12,486 nucleotides of DNA from Myxococcales bacterium (GTDB lineage Bacteria; Myxococcota; Polyangia; Fen-1088). Location of the stretch: assembly GCA_003159055.1 (NCBI GenBank), contig PMLH01000420.1, positions 9,447-21,932 on the forward strand. Reading direction: 5' to 3'. Positions 6,642 through 12,486 of this stretch are shown piece after piece. The position numbers and the translations under genes were made by a program. How positions within the stretch are numbered: position 1 is the stretch's first letter; each line of letters begins with the position of its first letter. Under the pieces are notes generated by a model. The model was not told where the DNA came from. It ran no database searches and worked only from the letters and a program-made list of their open reading frames with translations.

Positions 6642-7951
6642 CAACGGACCTGGGCGAATCGGAAGACGATCGGGCGCTCGCTGCTTTCGCCGAGGTCGTG
6701 CGTGACGGCGTGGACGAGCGCTCGGCCGAGGAGATCGAGGGCGGGCTGCGCGCGCTTTCCGCACGTATTGCTGGCGGGAGGCCGAAAGGACGAGGAACCG
6801 TCCGTTGGTCACTGATCGGCGCAGCCGCGATAGTGTGCCTTGGGGCGAGCCTGCAGCTCGTTTCGGATGCCTGGAACCGTCGCTCCACTTCGGCCCCGTT
6901 GGCGCCGCTCTACCAGATCGAGGGTGGTACTGTCCTCGAAGGCGGGTACCTACGCGAATCCAGCCACGCAGGCATCCGGTTGCTGTTCAGCGAAGGAAGC
7001 AAGTTCGTACTGCAGCCGGGCACGCGTGGGCGGCTTCGCTCGGTCGACAAGGATGGCGCGCGCGTTGCCATCGAACAGGGAACCGCGTCGTTTCAGGTCA
7101 CACCGGGCGTAGACCGGCATTGGTTTGTGGAGGTTGGCCCCTTTGTGGTAGCGGTCAAAGGAACCGTATTCACGGTGTCGTGGGATTCATCGAAGGAACG
7201 CTTCGAGTTGAGGTTGCGACATGGCCACGTCGTTGTGAGTGGGCCGGTCTCGGGCGGGGACGTTGTGCTTCGGGCTGGCCAGCGATTGGTCGTGAGCCTG
7301 CCGAATTCGGAGACCGTGATATCCGAAGACACGTCCGACGAGGCTGTCGGCGATACCGTCGCTTCTTCCAGTGCCAACCCAGTCAGCTCGCCGGCCCTGA
7401 CACCAACCGCCGCGAAGGAGAGATCCGTCGGACCCCGTTCTCCAGAGGCTTCCGCATCATCCGTCGCTGGCAAGCGTATGACAGAGCCCCGATGGGCCAG
7501 TGCCTTGGCCAGCGGTCACTGGGATCGTATCCTCGACGACGTCGAACGCACCGGCGTCGAGTCAGCGTTGAACGAAGCGTCCAGTGAGGATCTCTATGCC
7601 CTCGCCCATGCGGCTCGCTATCGACGCCGCGGAGATTTGGCGCGGGCAGCACTTCTTGCAGAGCGTCGCCGATTTCCGAGCTCGCCACGCGCGCTCGATG
7701 CTGCCTTCATGCTCGGTCGCGTGGAGGAAGCCCAGCAACGCGGCACGATGCAGGCCATCGCATGGTACGACGAGTATTTGGCTCGGGCGCCGGCTGGCCC
7801 GTTCGCGGCGGAAGCTCTGGGGCGAAAGATGACCCTCACCAGCCAGAGTGGCAGCCTGGAGCAGGCCCGAGCCATCGCCGAGGAGTATCTGCGGCGTTTT
7901 CCGAGGGGAAGTTATGTCGGTTCGGCGCGGGCCTTGCGTGGTGTGCGTTAG
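6638..7951 (+). CDS. FecR-like transmembrane regulator with C-terminal TPR-like region, probable sigma partner
   Basis: This 437-residue protein starts within the sigma stop codon (ATGA), preceded by a G-rich ribosome site (GGTGGGGG). It has a short, mostly acidic cytoplasmic part (1-55), one transmembrane helix (about 56-76, VRWSLIGAAAIVCLGASLQL), and a periplasmic FecR domain (about 105-220) with the hallmark FVVAVKGTVFTVSW (169-182). A Ser/Pro/Ala-rich linker (about 225-285) leads to a helical C-terminus (about 290-435) with TPR-like repeats such as LYALAHAARYRRRGDLARAA and ALDAAFMLGRVEEAQ. In the Fec paradigm FecR carries a signal across the inner membrane to its sigma factor. The Trp-containing N-terminal motif of classical FecR is not seen. 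TPR fusions are common in myxobacterial FecR-like proteins, and the TPR part may bind the envelope proteins encoded next. Confidence 0.85.
   Translation: MTTDLGESEDDRALAAFAEVVRDGVDERSAEEIEGGLRALSARIAGGRPKGRGTVRWSLIGAAAIVCLGASLQLVSDAWNRRSTSAPLAPLYQIEGGTVLEGGYLRESSHAGIRLLFSEGSKFVLQPGTRGRLRSVDKDGARVAIEQGTASFQVTPGVDRHWFVEVGPFVVAVKGTVFTVSWDSSKERFELRLRHGHVVVSGPVSGGDVVLRAGQRLVVSLPNSETVISEDTSDEAVGDTVASSSANPVSSPALTPTAAKERSVGPRSPEASASSVAGKRMTEPRWASALASGHWDRILDDVERTGVESALNEASSEDLYALAHAARYRRRGDLARAALLAERRRFPSSPRALDAAFMLGRVEEAQQRGTMQAIAWYDEYLARAPAGPFAAEALGRKMTLTSQSGSLEQARAIAEEYLRRFPRGSYVGSARALRGVR
7903..7910 (+). promoter_or_regulatory. Ribosome binding site inside the fecR-like gene, sets the next gene's start
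   Basis: GAGGGGAA lies three bases before ATG 7914, the best ribosome site in this operon. It supports a start 38 bp inside the preceding gene over the later GTG codons at 7938, 7941 and 7962. Confidence 0.55.
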
Positions 7952-9011
7952 ATGGCCTACCGTGCGGCTCTTGCGGCTCACCATTCTCTTTTCGTTCTTG
8001 CTCTTTGGGGCCGCGTCCGCGCGCGCGGCCGGCGTGGCCATCGTGCGGCCGCTCCGGCTTTCTTCTGACTTGAACGAAACGCTGGTTCGCATCCACGGGG
8101 AGCTGTTGTCGGTGGGCCTGGAGGTCGAGATTGCCAGCCGTCCAGCCGGTCTTGTCCGGGGCACCGCCAAACTGCGCGCGTGGCTGGAGGAGTTGGCGGC
8201 CAATCGCGGCGTCGATGCGGTCGTCGATATCATCGGCGACGCGGCGTCGCCTGCGGTGGAAGTGTGGGTCATCGACAGGAAGCCCGGACGAATCGAGCTG
8301 TCGCGCGTCGCCCTGGAGCCCGACGCCGAGAACGACTCCGAGCGGCTCTCGATTCGCTCCATTGAGGTGCTCCGATCCAAATTCCTGGAAATGGACTTGG
8401 CGGCGCGACGGCGGCCTAGCGAACCAGACGGCAAGCCAGCGGCGGTCGACCTGCCCGTTGCAACCGTCGACAGCGCGGGCAAGCCGGCGAGTCACGGCCA
8501 GCCTTTGGGCATCCAGCTCGGCGCCGCTGGGTGGATGAGCTTGGACGGCCTGGGCCCGGCAATCTTGCCGACCGCACGCTTCGATTGGGCGGTTCGCGCC
8601 TGGTTGGTGTTGCACGCGGCGGTGGCCGGTCTGGGCACGCGCTCTACTTTCTCATCCACGGCAGGCAGCGCATCGGTCGCGCAGCAGTATGGTGTCATCG
8701 GCATGAGCTATCGCCTGCGACACGATTCATGGCTGTGTCCCTTCGCGGCCTTGTCGGCTGGTCTTCTCCACACCTCGATCGAAGGTCATGCTGACTCGCC
8801 CAAGACCGGCCACGCGAGCGGCAGATGGTCGGCGCTGCTCGATGGAAGTGTTGGGGCTGAGCTGGGCCTTCCTGGTCGCTACTACTTGAGCCTGGCAGCT
8901 CACGCGCAGGTGGCCGAGCCGTACGTGTCCATTCACTTCATGGATGACGCTGTCGCTTCATCTGGACGGCCCAATCTTCTCTTGAGCCTTGCCATTGGAG
9001 TCTGGCTATGA
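7914..9011 (+). CDS. Secreted protein of unknown function with predicted C-terminal outer-membrane barrel
   Basis: No named family was recognised. The 365-residue product has a basic N-terminus and a hydrophobic signal segment (about 22-38, ending SARAA). An alpha/beta-type domain (about 40-165) includes GELLSVGLEVEI (62-73) and VEVWVIDRKPGRIELSRVAL. A polar Pro/Lys/Asp-rich linker (165-197) precedes a C-terminal half (198-365) of alternating hydrophobic residues that fits an outer-membrane barrel. The minus-strand gene at 10832-11863 is a diverged paralogue with the same layout and shared motifs (GE..SVG.EV.I, DR..G.I, GLGTR). The start overlaps the FecR-like gene by 38 bp, and the stop overlaps the next gene by 4 bp (ATGA), so the protein is probably made together with the sigma/FecR pair and may be an envelope partner of it. 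That role is inference. Confidence 0.75.
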   Translation: MSVRRGPCVVCVRWPTVRLLRLTILFSFLLFGAASARAAGVAIVRPLRLSSDLNETLVRIHGELLSVGLEVEIASRPAGLVRGTAKLRAWLEELAANRGVDAVVDIIGDAASPAVEVWVIDRKPGRIELSRVALEPDAENDSERLSIRSIEVLRSKFLEMDLAARRRPSEPDGKPAAVDLPVATVDSAGKPASHGQPLGIQLGAAGWMSLDGLGPAILPTARFDWAVRAWLVLHAAVAGLGTRSTFSSTAGSASVAQQYGVIGMSYRLRHDSWLCPFAALSAGLLHTSIEGHADSPKTGHASGRWSALLDGSVGAELGLPGRYYLSLAAHAQVAEPYVSIHFMDDAVASSGRPNLLLSLAIGVWL

Positions 9012-9940
9012 GGATCCTCTTGTGGGTGACTGTGCTGGACATGCTTGTCATGGGCAGCAGCGGCTGCCTACGCACCAACGTGGTTGCCATCACGGAAGAG
9101 CCCTCTGTGGATGCTGGATCGGACGACCAACGCGTGGATTCGCTTGCCTGTCCATCGCCCCTGCTGGCAGTGGGTGACTCGACCGTGACTGTGCCAGTGG
9201 GCTCCTCAAGTCGCAGCTATGTTCTACACATTCCCCCGACCTACGACGGCCAGACGCCATCGCCGCTGATTCTGGACTTTCACGGCATCGGAGGCTCAGG
9301 CGCCAGCGAGCTGGCGAGCTCGCCATACCCTGCAATCACCGATCCCGACGGTGTTGTCATGGCATTTCCGGACGGGGCGAAGGGGCCTGCCGGAACCGCC
9401 TGGAACGTGGGACCGTGCTGCGTTGCCAATGTCGACGATGTGGCGTTTGCCCGGGCCCTGGTGACCAACGTCGAAAAGACCGCATGCATCGATCCCCAGC
9501 GCATCTATGCGGTCGGGGTTTTGACAGGCGGTGGAATGGCCTACTCGCTGGCCTGCCACGCGGCGGACGTTTTTGCTGCGGTAGCGCCTGCCGCGTTCGA
9601 CCTCCTGAAAGAGAATGTGGGCGACTGCAATCCGTCGCGTGCAATCACCGTGATTTCCTTCCGTGGCGATGGAGAATCTCGAGTGCCCTACGCGGGGGGC
9701 GCATCCTCGCTCGTGCCCACGATGAAGATCACGTTCTTAGGCGCGGTCGCGACTTTCGAGCAGTGGGCCCAACTCGATCGATGTGCCGGCTCTGCGTCGC
9801 AAGAAGACAACCACGGATGTTCCAGCTACGCCGGCTGCCAGGACGCCGTCGAGGTGACCCTGTGTACGAAGCCAGGCGGCCATGAGGATCCCGGCGACGC
9901 CAGCGTCGCTTGGCCCGTGCTCAAGCGACACACACTCTGA
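9008..9940 (+). CDS. PHB-depolymerase/feruloyl-esterase-family lipoprotein with degenerate catalytic site
   Basis: This 310-residue alpha/beta-hydrolase-fold protein resembles the LpqC/poly(3-hydroxybutyrate) depolymerase and CE1 feruloyl esterase group. It has a hydrophobic N-terminus ending MGSSGC20, a plausible but not ideal lipobox. The strand and oxyanion-loop segment LILDFHGIGGSG (87-98) and the block GTAWNVGPCC (129-138) are present. The nucleophile elbow, normally G-x-S-x-G-G, reads GVLTGGGM (170-177), so the serine is Leu172 (TTG at 9521-9523). The acid position, usually Asp in G-x-x-D-x-x-V-P-Y, is Glu223 in GDGESRVPY. The base His292 (PGGHEDPGD) remains. The protein is probably catalytically dead or altered and may bind ester-bearing polymers. 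It starts in the preceding gene's stop (ATGA), so it belongs to the sigma/FecR operon. The reading frame is intact and not decayed. Confidence 0.8.
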   Translation: MRILLWVTVLDMLVMGSSGCLRTNVVAITEEPSVDAGSDDQRVDSLACPSPLLAVGDSTVTVPVGSSSRSYVLHIPPTYDGQTPSPLILDFHGIGGSGASELASSPYPAITDPDGVVMAFPDGAKGPAGTAWNVGPCCVANVDDVAFARALVTNVEKTACIDPQRIYAVGVLTGGGMAYSLACHAADVFAAVAPAAFDLLKENVGDCNPSRAITVISFRGDGESRVPYAGGASSLVPTMKITFLGAVATFEQWAQLDRCAGSASQEDNHGCSSYAGCQDAVEVTLCTKPGGHEDPGDASVAWPVLKRHTL

Positions 9941-10087
9941 TCGCGGGGCCTCGGCGCTCACGTTCGTGAACCGATTCGCCTCGCTAGACAGCCGATTTTC
10001 GTGGTGACGCAGTTCCGTACAGGAAGCTCAGCGTGTCTTCGGCGACCGCAGCGCTGTGCAGATCGCCTATGCTTGGCTGAAAGCTCT
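9941..10087 (+). other. 147 bp intergenic region upstream of the lipoprotein gene
   Basis: This separates the sigma operon from the next lipoprotein gene. It contains a short near-palindrome, TCACG (9958-9962) / CGTGA (9965-9969), overlapping TGAACC (9967-9972). The same TGAACC, followed by TTCGCC and TCGCT, occurs upstream of the sigma gene. No clear promoter or terminator could be assigned. The lipoprotein frame stays open back to GTG 10001, but those extra residues look non-coding. Confidence 0.3.
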
Positions 10088-10831
10088 ATGTTGGCCAAGT
10101 ACACTCTCATCGTTTGCCTGGGCGCGCTGGTGTCATCCCTGACGGGCTGCTCCTCCCAAACCGCCGTCGCCCTCGCACCGCTCGCGTTCAGCGACAACTT
10201 CGATACCGGCTATGACAACTGGCAGCTCTCGGGGGCGGGTGACGGTCCGGTGAAGGAAGCCAACGACGGCGCCAACAAGTTTGTCACGCTGGATTCGACC
10301 AACAGCGAATTCACGCGGCTCAAGACGAATCTCGACGGTGCGCTGTTCACCGAGGTCGACCTATCCGCTTCAATGAAATTCCGCATCGAACAACTGCCTT
10401 CCGCAAGCAGAGCCGTGCGCCTCGACCTCCGACAAGCCTCAAGCACCGAGAACATCTTCTACGCGGTGGGCGCCACCATCAACACCGACGGCCTCATCAC
10501 CAAGGTGAGCATCTTCAAGAAGGTGCTCGACCAGACAGAGGGCTACACCATCTGCTCGCTTGCCGAAGGAACCCTGACAAGCCCTGTGGCGGCGAGCCAA
10601 TGGCAGACCATCGCGCTCGTGATCCGTGGAACCAGCAAGGTGACCCTCGCCGCCTATCTCGACGACACGCAGACCGCGAGCTACGTCGACGATTGCGTCA
10701 TGTCCCTGACGTCCACGGCGGGAAGTACCGTCTCAAATGGCGGCTGCTTGACTGATCAGACTGCTCTCGGCATTCAGGTCGAACGCGGCATCATCGCTTC
10801 GGTCGACGATATCCTGGTGTTTTCCCTGTAG
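10088..10831 (+). CDS. Lipoprotein with beta-sandwich, possibly carbohydrate-binding
   Basis: This 247-residue predicted lipoprotein starts MLAKYTLIVCLGALVSSLTG and has a good lipobox (SLTGC, Cys21). The mature part opens with FSDNFDTGYDNWQLSGAG, a pattern seen at the start of LamG/laminarinase-like beta-sandwich domains attached to polysaccharide-degrading enzymes. Later parts (FYAVGATINTDGLITKVSIF and SQWQTIALVIRGTSKVTLAA) look like further strands of that fold, and the end (SVDDILVFSL) is also typical. No catalytic motif is seen. A GTG at 10001 would extend it, but the extra residues would bury the signal peptide, so ATG 10088 was chosen. Its stop directly abuts the stop of the convergent minus-strand gene. 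Carbohydrate binding is inferred from fold-like motifs and the nearby pectate lyase. The family is not certain. Confidence 0.7.
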   Translation: MLAKYTLIVCLGALVSSLTGCSSQTAVALAPLAFSDNFDTGYDNWQLSGAGDGPVKEANDGANKFVTLDSTNSEFTRLKTNLDGALFTEVDLSASMKFRIEQLPSASRAVRLDLRQASSTENIFYAVGATINTDGLITKVSIFKKVLDQTEGYTICSLAEGTLTSPVAASQWQTIALVIRGTSKVTLAAYLDDTQTASYVDDCVMSLTSTAGSTVSNGGCLTDQTALGIQVERGIIASVDDILVFSL

Positions 10832-11863
10832 TCAGAAGCTGGCGGTGGCCTGAAGCCTCGCAAGCCAGGTCGGACGCCCGAGGCTGGCGAGGTGGTTGCC
10901 TAGGGTGCTATCGATCTCTGGCCGGCTCCTTAGCCATAGAGTTCCAGCGTTTGCTTCGATGGCGAGAAAAGGCAGAATCTTGAGCACGACTCCCGCCGAG
11001 GCGAGCGCCCCCAGGCTCAACAGCGTCGTGGTGCGCGCGATCCCTGGTTGTTCTGCGCTGCCAGTAACGGTGACCCAGTACTCGCCCCCACCGAGGTCGA
11101 GCGCGGGCTGGAGGTTGTGCCATGCGTGGCCAAGCACCGTGGCGCTCAGGCCCACGAAGGTCTGCTCGATGCGAACTGATGCTCTTGCCTTGCTGTCGTC
11201 GAGAGCAGGCCGAGTCCCAAGCCCGAGAGCAAACACACCGACCCGCAGCCATGTCCCTTTTTGATAACCAGCCTCGAGCTGTGGCGTCCACGCGGGTGAG
11301 AAGCCCGACCCGTTGCCGAGCACGCCGAGTCCGGCGGCGAGGTACACTCGCCGACCGGGAGGCAGGGTCGGCGGCTTGCTTGGCGCCACGTCAGGTTGCT
11401 TGCTGGTCAGCGTGTCGAGCATGCGAGCGCGGATGAAGTCGACTGCCCGCACCGCCATGACCACGTCGCTCCGATCGGCAGCGCTTGGGTCATCGGCAAG
11501 CAGATGCGCTACGGAGATCTTCCCGGTGCCTCGATCCAGGAACGAGACATCGAGCGAATGCGGATCGCCCCCTTCCGCCATGCCGGTCAAGGTGACCACC
11601 GCAGCTGGCTGCAAGCTGGGCGAACGACCTTCCAATGACAGAAGCGATAGAGCCTCGGTGTTGGCGTCGACGATACGAACCTCGAATCCGACCGAGGCCG
11701 CCTCACCGCGCAAGCGACTCAACGCTTCCAGCATGGCCTCCGTGGCACGAGGGGGCACAGCCACCACGAGCAACGGCTCTGCCCCACGGCCTTCCACCGT
11801 GGCGCCACCTGCGGTATCCGTTGCTAGCAGGCCAAGAAGAACGAACGCTCCGGGGATGATCAC
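10832..11863 (-). CDS. Secreted protein of unknown function with predicted barrel, paralogue of the product at 7914-9011
   Basis: The product is 343 residues from GTG 11863. A hydrophobic start (MIIPGAFVLLGLLATDTAGG) serves as a signal peptide, although it lacks the usual positive charges. An alpha/beta-type domain (about 30-155) contains GEAASVGFEVRI (53-64) and LDVSFLDRGTGKIS (104-117). A Pro-rich linker (158-171) leads to a barrel-like C-terminal half ending ATASF, whose final Phe suits an outer-membrane barrel. Motif order and spacing match the operon gene at 7914-9011. The frame is open to 12328, but residues before the signal segment are antisense or out-of-frame to the pectate lyase and not credible. 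TTG 11965 is a weaker alternative start. It lies 110 bp after the lyase stop, so the two genes may share a transcript. No function is known. Confidence 0.7.
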   Translation of the reverse strand: MIIPGAFVLLGLLATDTAGGATVEGRGAEPLLVVAVPPRATEAMLEALSRLRGEAASVGFEVRIVDANTEALSLLSLEGRSPSLQPAAVVTLTGMAEGGDPHSLDVSFLDRGTGKISVAHLLADDPSAADRSDVVMAVRAVDFIRARMLDTLTSKQPDVAPSKPPTLPPGRRVYLAAGLGVLGNGSGFSPAWTPQLEAGYQKGTWLRVGVFALGLGTRPALDDSKARASVRIEQTFVGLSATVLGHAWHNLQPALDLGGGEYWVTVTGSAEQPGIARTTTLLSLGALASAGVVLKILPFLAIEANAGTLWLRSRPEIDSTLGNHLASLGRPTWLARLQATASF

Positions 11864-11973
11864 TCGGTGGGGGATTCTACTAGAGACTTGGCCAACTTCG
11901 CTTGCGTCCCGTGCGGGAACCCTTCTAGGTAGCCTCCGATTGGCAGTCCCTCTCTGGCCGCCCAAAAGCTCAA
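11864..11973 (-). other. 110 bp spacer between the pectate lyase and the barrel-protein gene
   Basis: No gene or clear terminator is seen. A short hairpin-like TCCCG-TG-CGGGA sequence lies near 11909-11920 without a T-run, and no convincing promoter was found. The spacer does not show whether the two minus-strand genes are co-transcribed. Confidence 0.3.
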
Positions 11974-12486
11974 CTATTGGGGCCCCGCACCGCTCTGAAT
12001 GGCAGCCAGCAAGCCACTTGTAGCGTCCAAGGTGTAGGCATAGGGCGGCTTCGTGAATGGGGTTCCTCCGCCTCCGGTTGCTTCCGTACCCGTCGAGTTC
12101 GTATAGGCGTTGCCGTTGGCGGTGATCGATGCCGTGCCTTGATCGCTCGTGCTGTTGAATTCGTGTGGGCTCTTCACGCCCGAGAACAGATTGGCTTCGA
12201 TGAGAAGCTGTGCCTGGATGCCGGCTCGCACGCAGTAGTTGTCGCCCGCTGCTGTGTATAGGTTGTTGAAGACGTGATTCTTGCCAAAACGTACCCGTGG
12301 CTGCCGTTCCACCACGTTGTCGGCCCACCAGTTGTGGTGCCAGGTGACGTTCAGGCTGTTGGCGTCGTCGTACGAGCTGGGCTTATCGGTTCCGCCCACG
12401 AGGTTGCTGAAGCGGTGCCCGTTGGCCCCGGTCGAATCGCTGCCCGTGTTGTCGGTGCGTGGGGTGTAGTGGAACTTGGTCCACGA
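11974..12486 (-). CDS. Pectate lyase, polysaccharide lyase family 1, N-terminal part outside window
   Basis: The last 170 residues of a PL1 pectate lyase, a secreted enzyme that cleaves polygalacturonate by beta-elimination, are visible. The frame is open to the right edge and begins SWTKFHYTPRTDN. Hallmarks are NVTWHHNWWADN (46-57 of the visible part) and ERQPRVRFGKNHVFNNLY (60-77). The latter carries the Arg residues of the R-x-P-R-x-R motif, which includes the catalytic base of the family. The NNLY turn of the parallel beta-helix and the usual C-terminal segment ending AIQSGAGPQ are intact. The upstream part, including the first calcium-binding Asp residues and the signal peptide, lies outside. 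A GTG at 12399 inside this frame is internal and not the true start, because family-like sequence continues upstream of it. Confidence 0.92.
   Translation of the reverse strand, partial: SWTKFHYTPRTDNTGSDSTGANGHRFSNLVGGTDKPSSYDDANSLNVTWHHNWWADNVVERQPRVRFGKNHVFNNLYTAAGDNYCVRAGIQAQLLIEANLFSGVKSPHEFNSTSDQGTASITANGNAYTNSTGTEATGGGGTPFTKPPYAYTLDATSGLLAAIQSGAGPQ

Noticed and set aside
9008..9940. Esterase-like gene as a pseudogene
   Set aside because: The frame is complete, has no internal stop or frameshift, keeps the fold motifs, and is coupled to the upstream gene. Selective loss of active-site residues suggests changed function rather than decay.
11864..12328. N-terminal extension of the minus-strand barrel protein from 12328
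   Set aside because: Most of this stretch is the pectate lyase gene read in a different frame. The Arg/Gln/Gly-rich product is typical of shadow translation, and a signal-like segment starts at 11863.

Overview
The window looks like chromosomal DNA of a high-GC Gram-negative bacterium, most likely a myxobacterium or relative (Myxococcota, Polyangia type). This is inferred from the strong G/C bias at third codon positions, the long open antisense frames that bias creates, several outer-membrane and lipoprotein genes, and an ECF sigma factor coupled to a FecR/TPR protein. No rRNA, tRNA, CRISPR array, insertion sequence or phage gene was seen.

Region 1 (1-3847, minus strand) is a metal-uptake cluster that reads right to left: a small His/Cys-rich membrane-associated protein, an outer-membrane beta-barrel, a periplasmic metal-binding protein (ZnuA-like), an ABC ATPase (ZnuC-like) and the first 127 residues of the membrane permease (ZnuB-like), which runs off the left edge. 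The three ABC genes are tightly packed (7 bp gap, then a 4 bp ATGA overlap). The cluster could carry zinc or manganese from the outer membrane to the cytoplasm. Zinc is favoured by three histidines among the predicted ligands of the binding protein.

Region 2 (3848-5824) has a divergent intergenic segment with a 24 bp imperfect palindrome, then a full-length peptidase-U32-family gene on the plus strand. It matches RlhA (YdcP), the iron-sulfur enzyme that hydroxylates a 23S rRNA cytidine, over its whole length.

Region 3 (6009-9940, plus strand) is a four-gene, translationally coupled operon: ECF sigma factor, FecR-like inner-membrane protein with a C-terminal TPR-like region, a secreted protein with a predicted C-terminal beta-barrel, and a predicted lipoprotein of the PHB-depolymerase/feruloyl-esterase family. 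The lipoprotein has lost its catalytic serine (Leu172) and probably its catalytic aspartate (Glu223). Every junction overlaps (4, 38 and 4 bp). The set resembles a cell-surface signalling module, but no TonB-dependent receptor is present.

Region 4 (10088-12486) holds a lipoprotein with a carbohydrate-binding-like beta-sandwich (plus strand). Its stop abuts the stop of a convergent minus-strand gene, which is a diverged paralogue of the region 3 barrel protein. Upstream of that lies the C-terminal part of a PL1 pectate lyase, cut by the right edge. The paralogue pair, the inactive esterase and the pectate lyase together suggest a polysaccharide-sensing and degrading neighbourhood. That functional link is inference.
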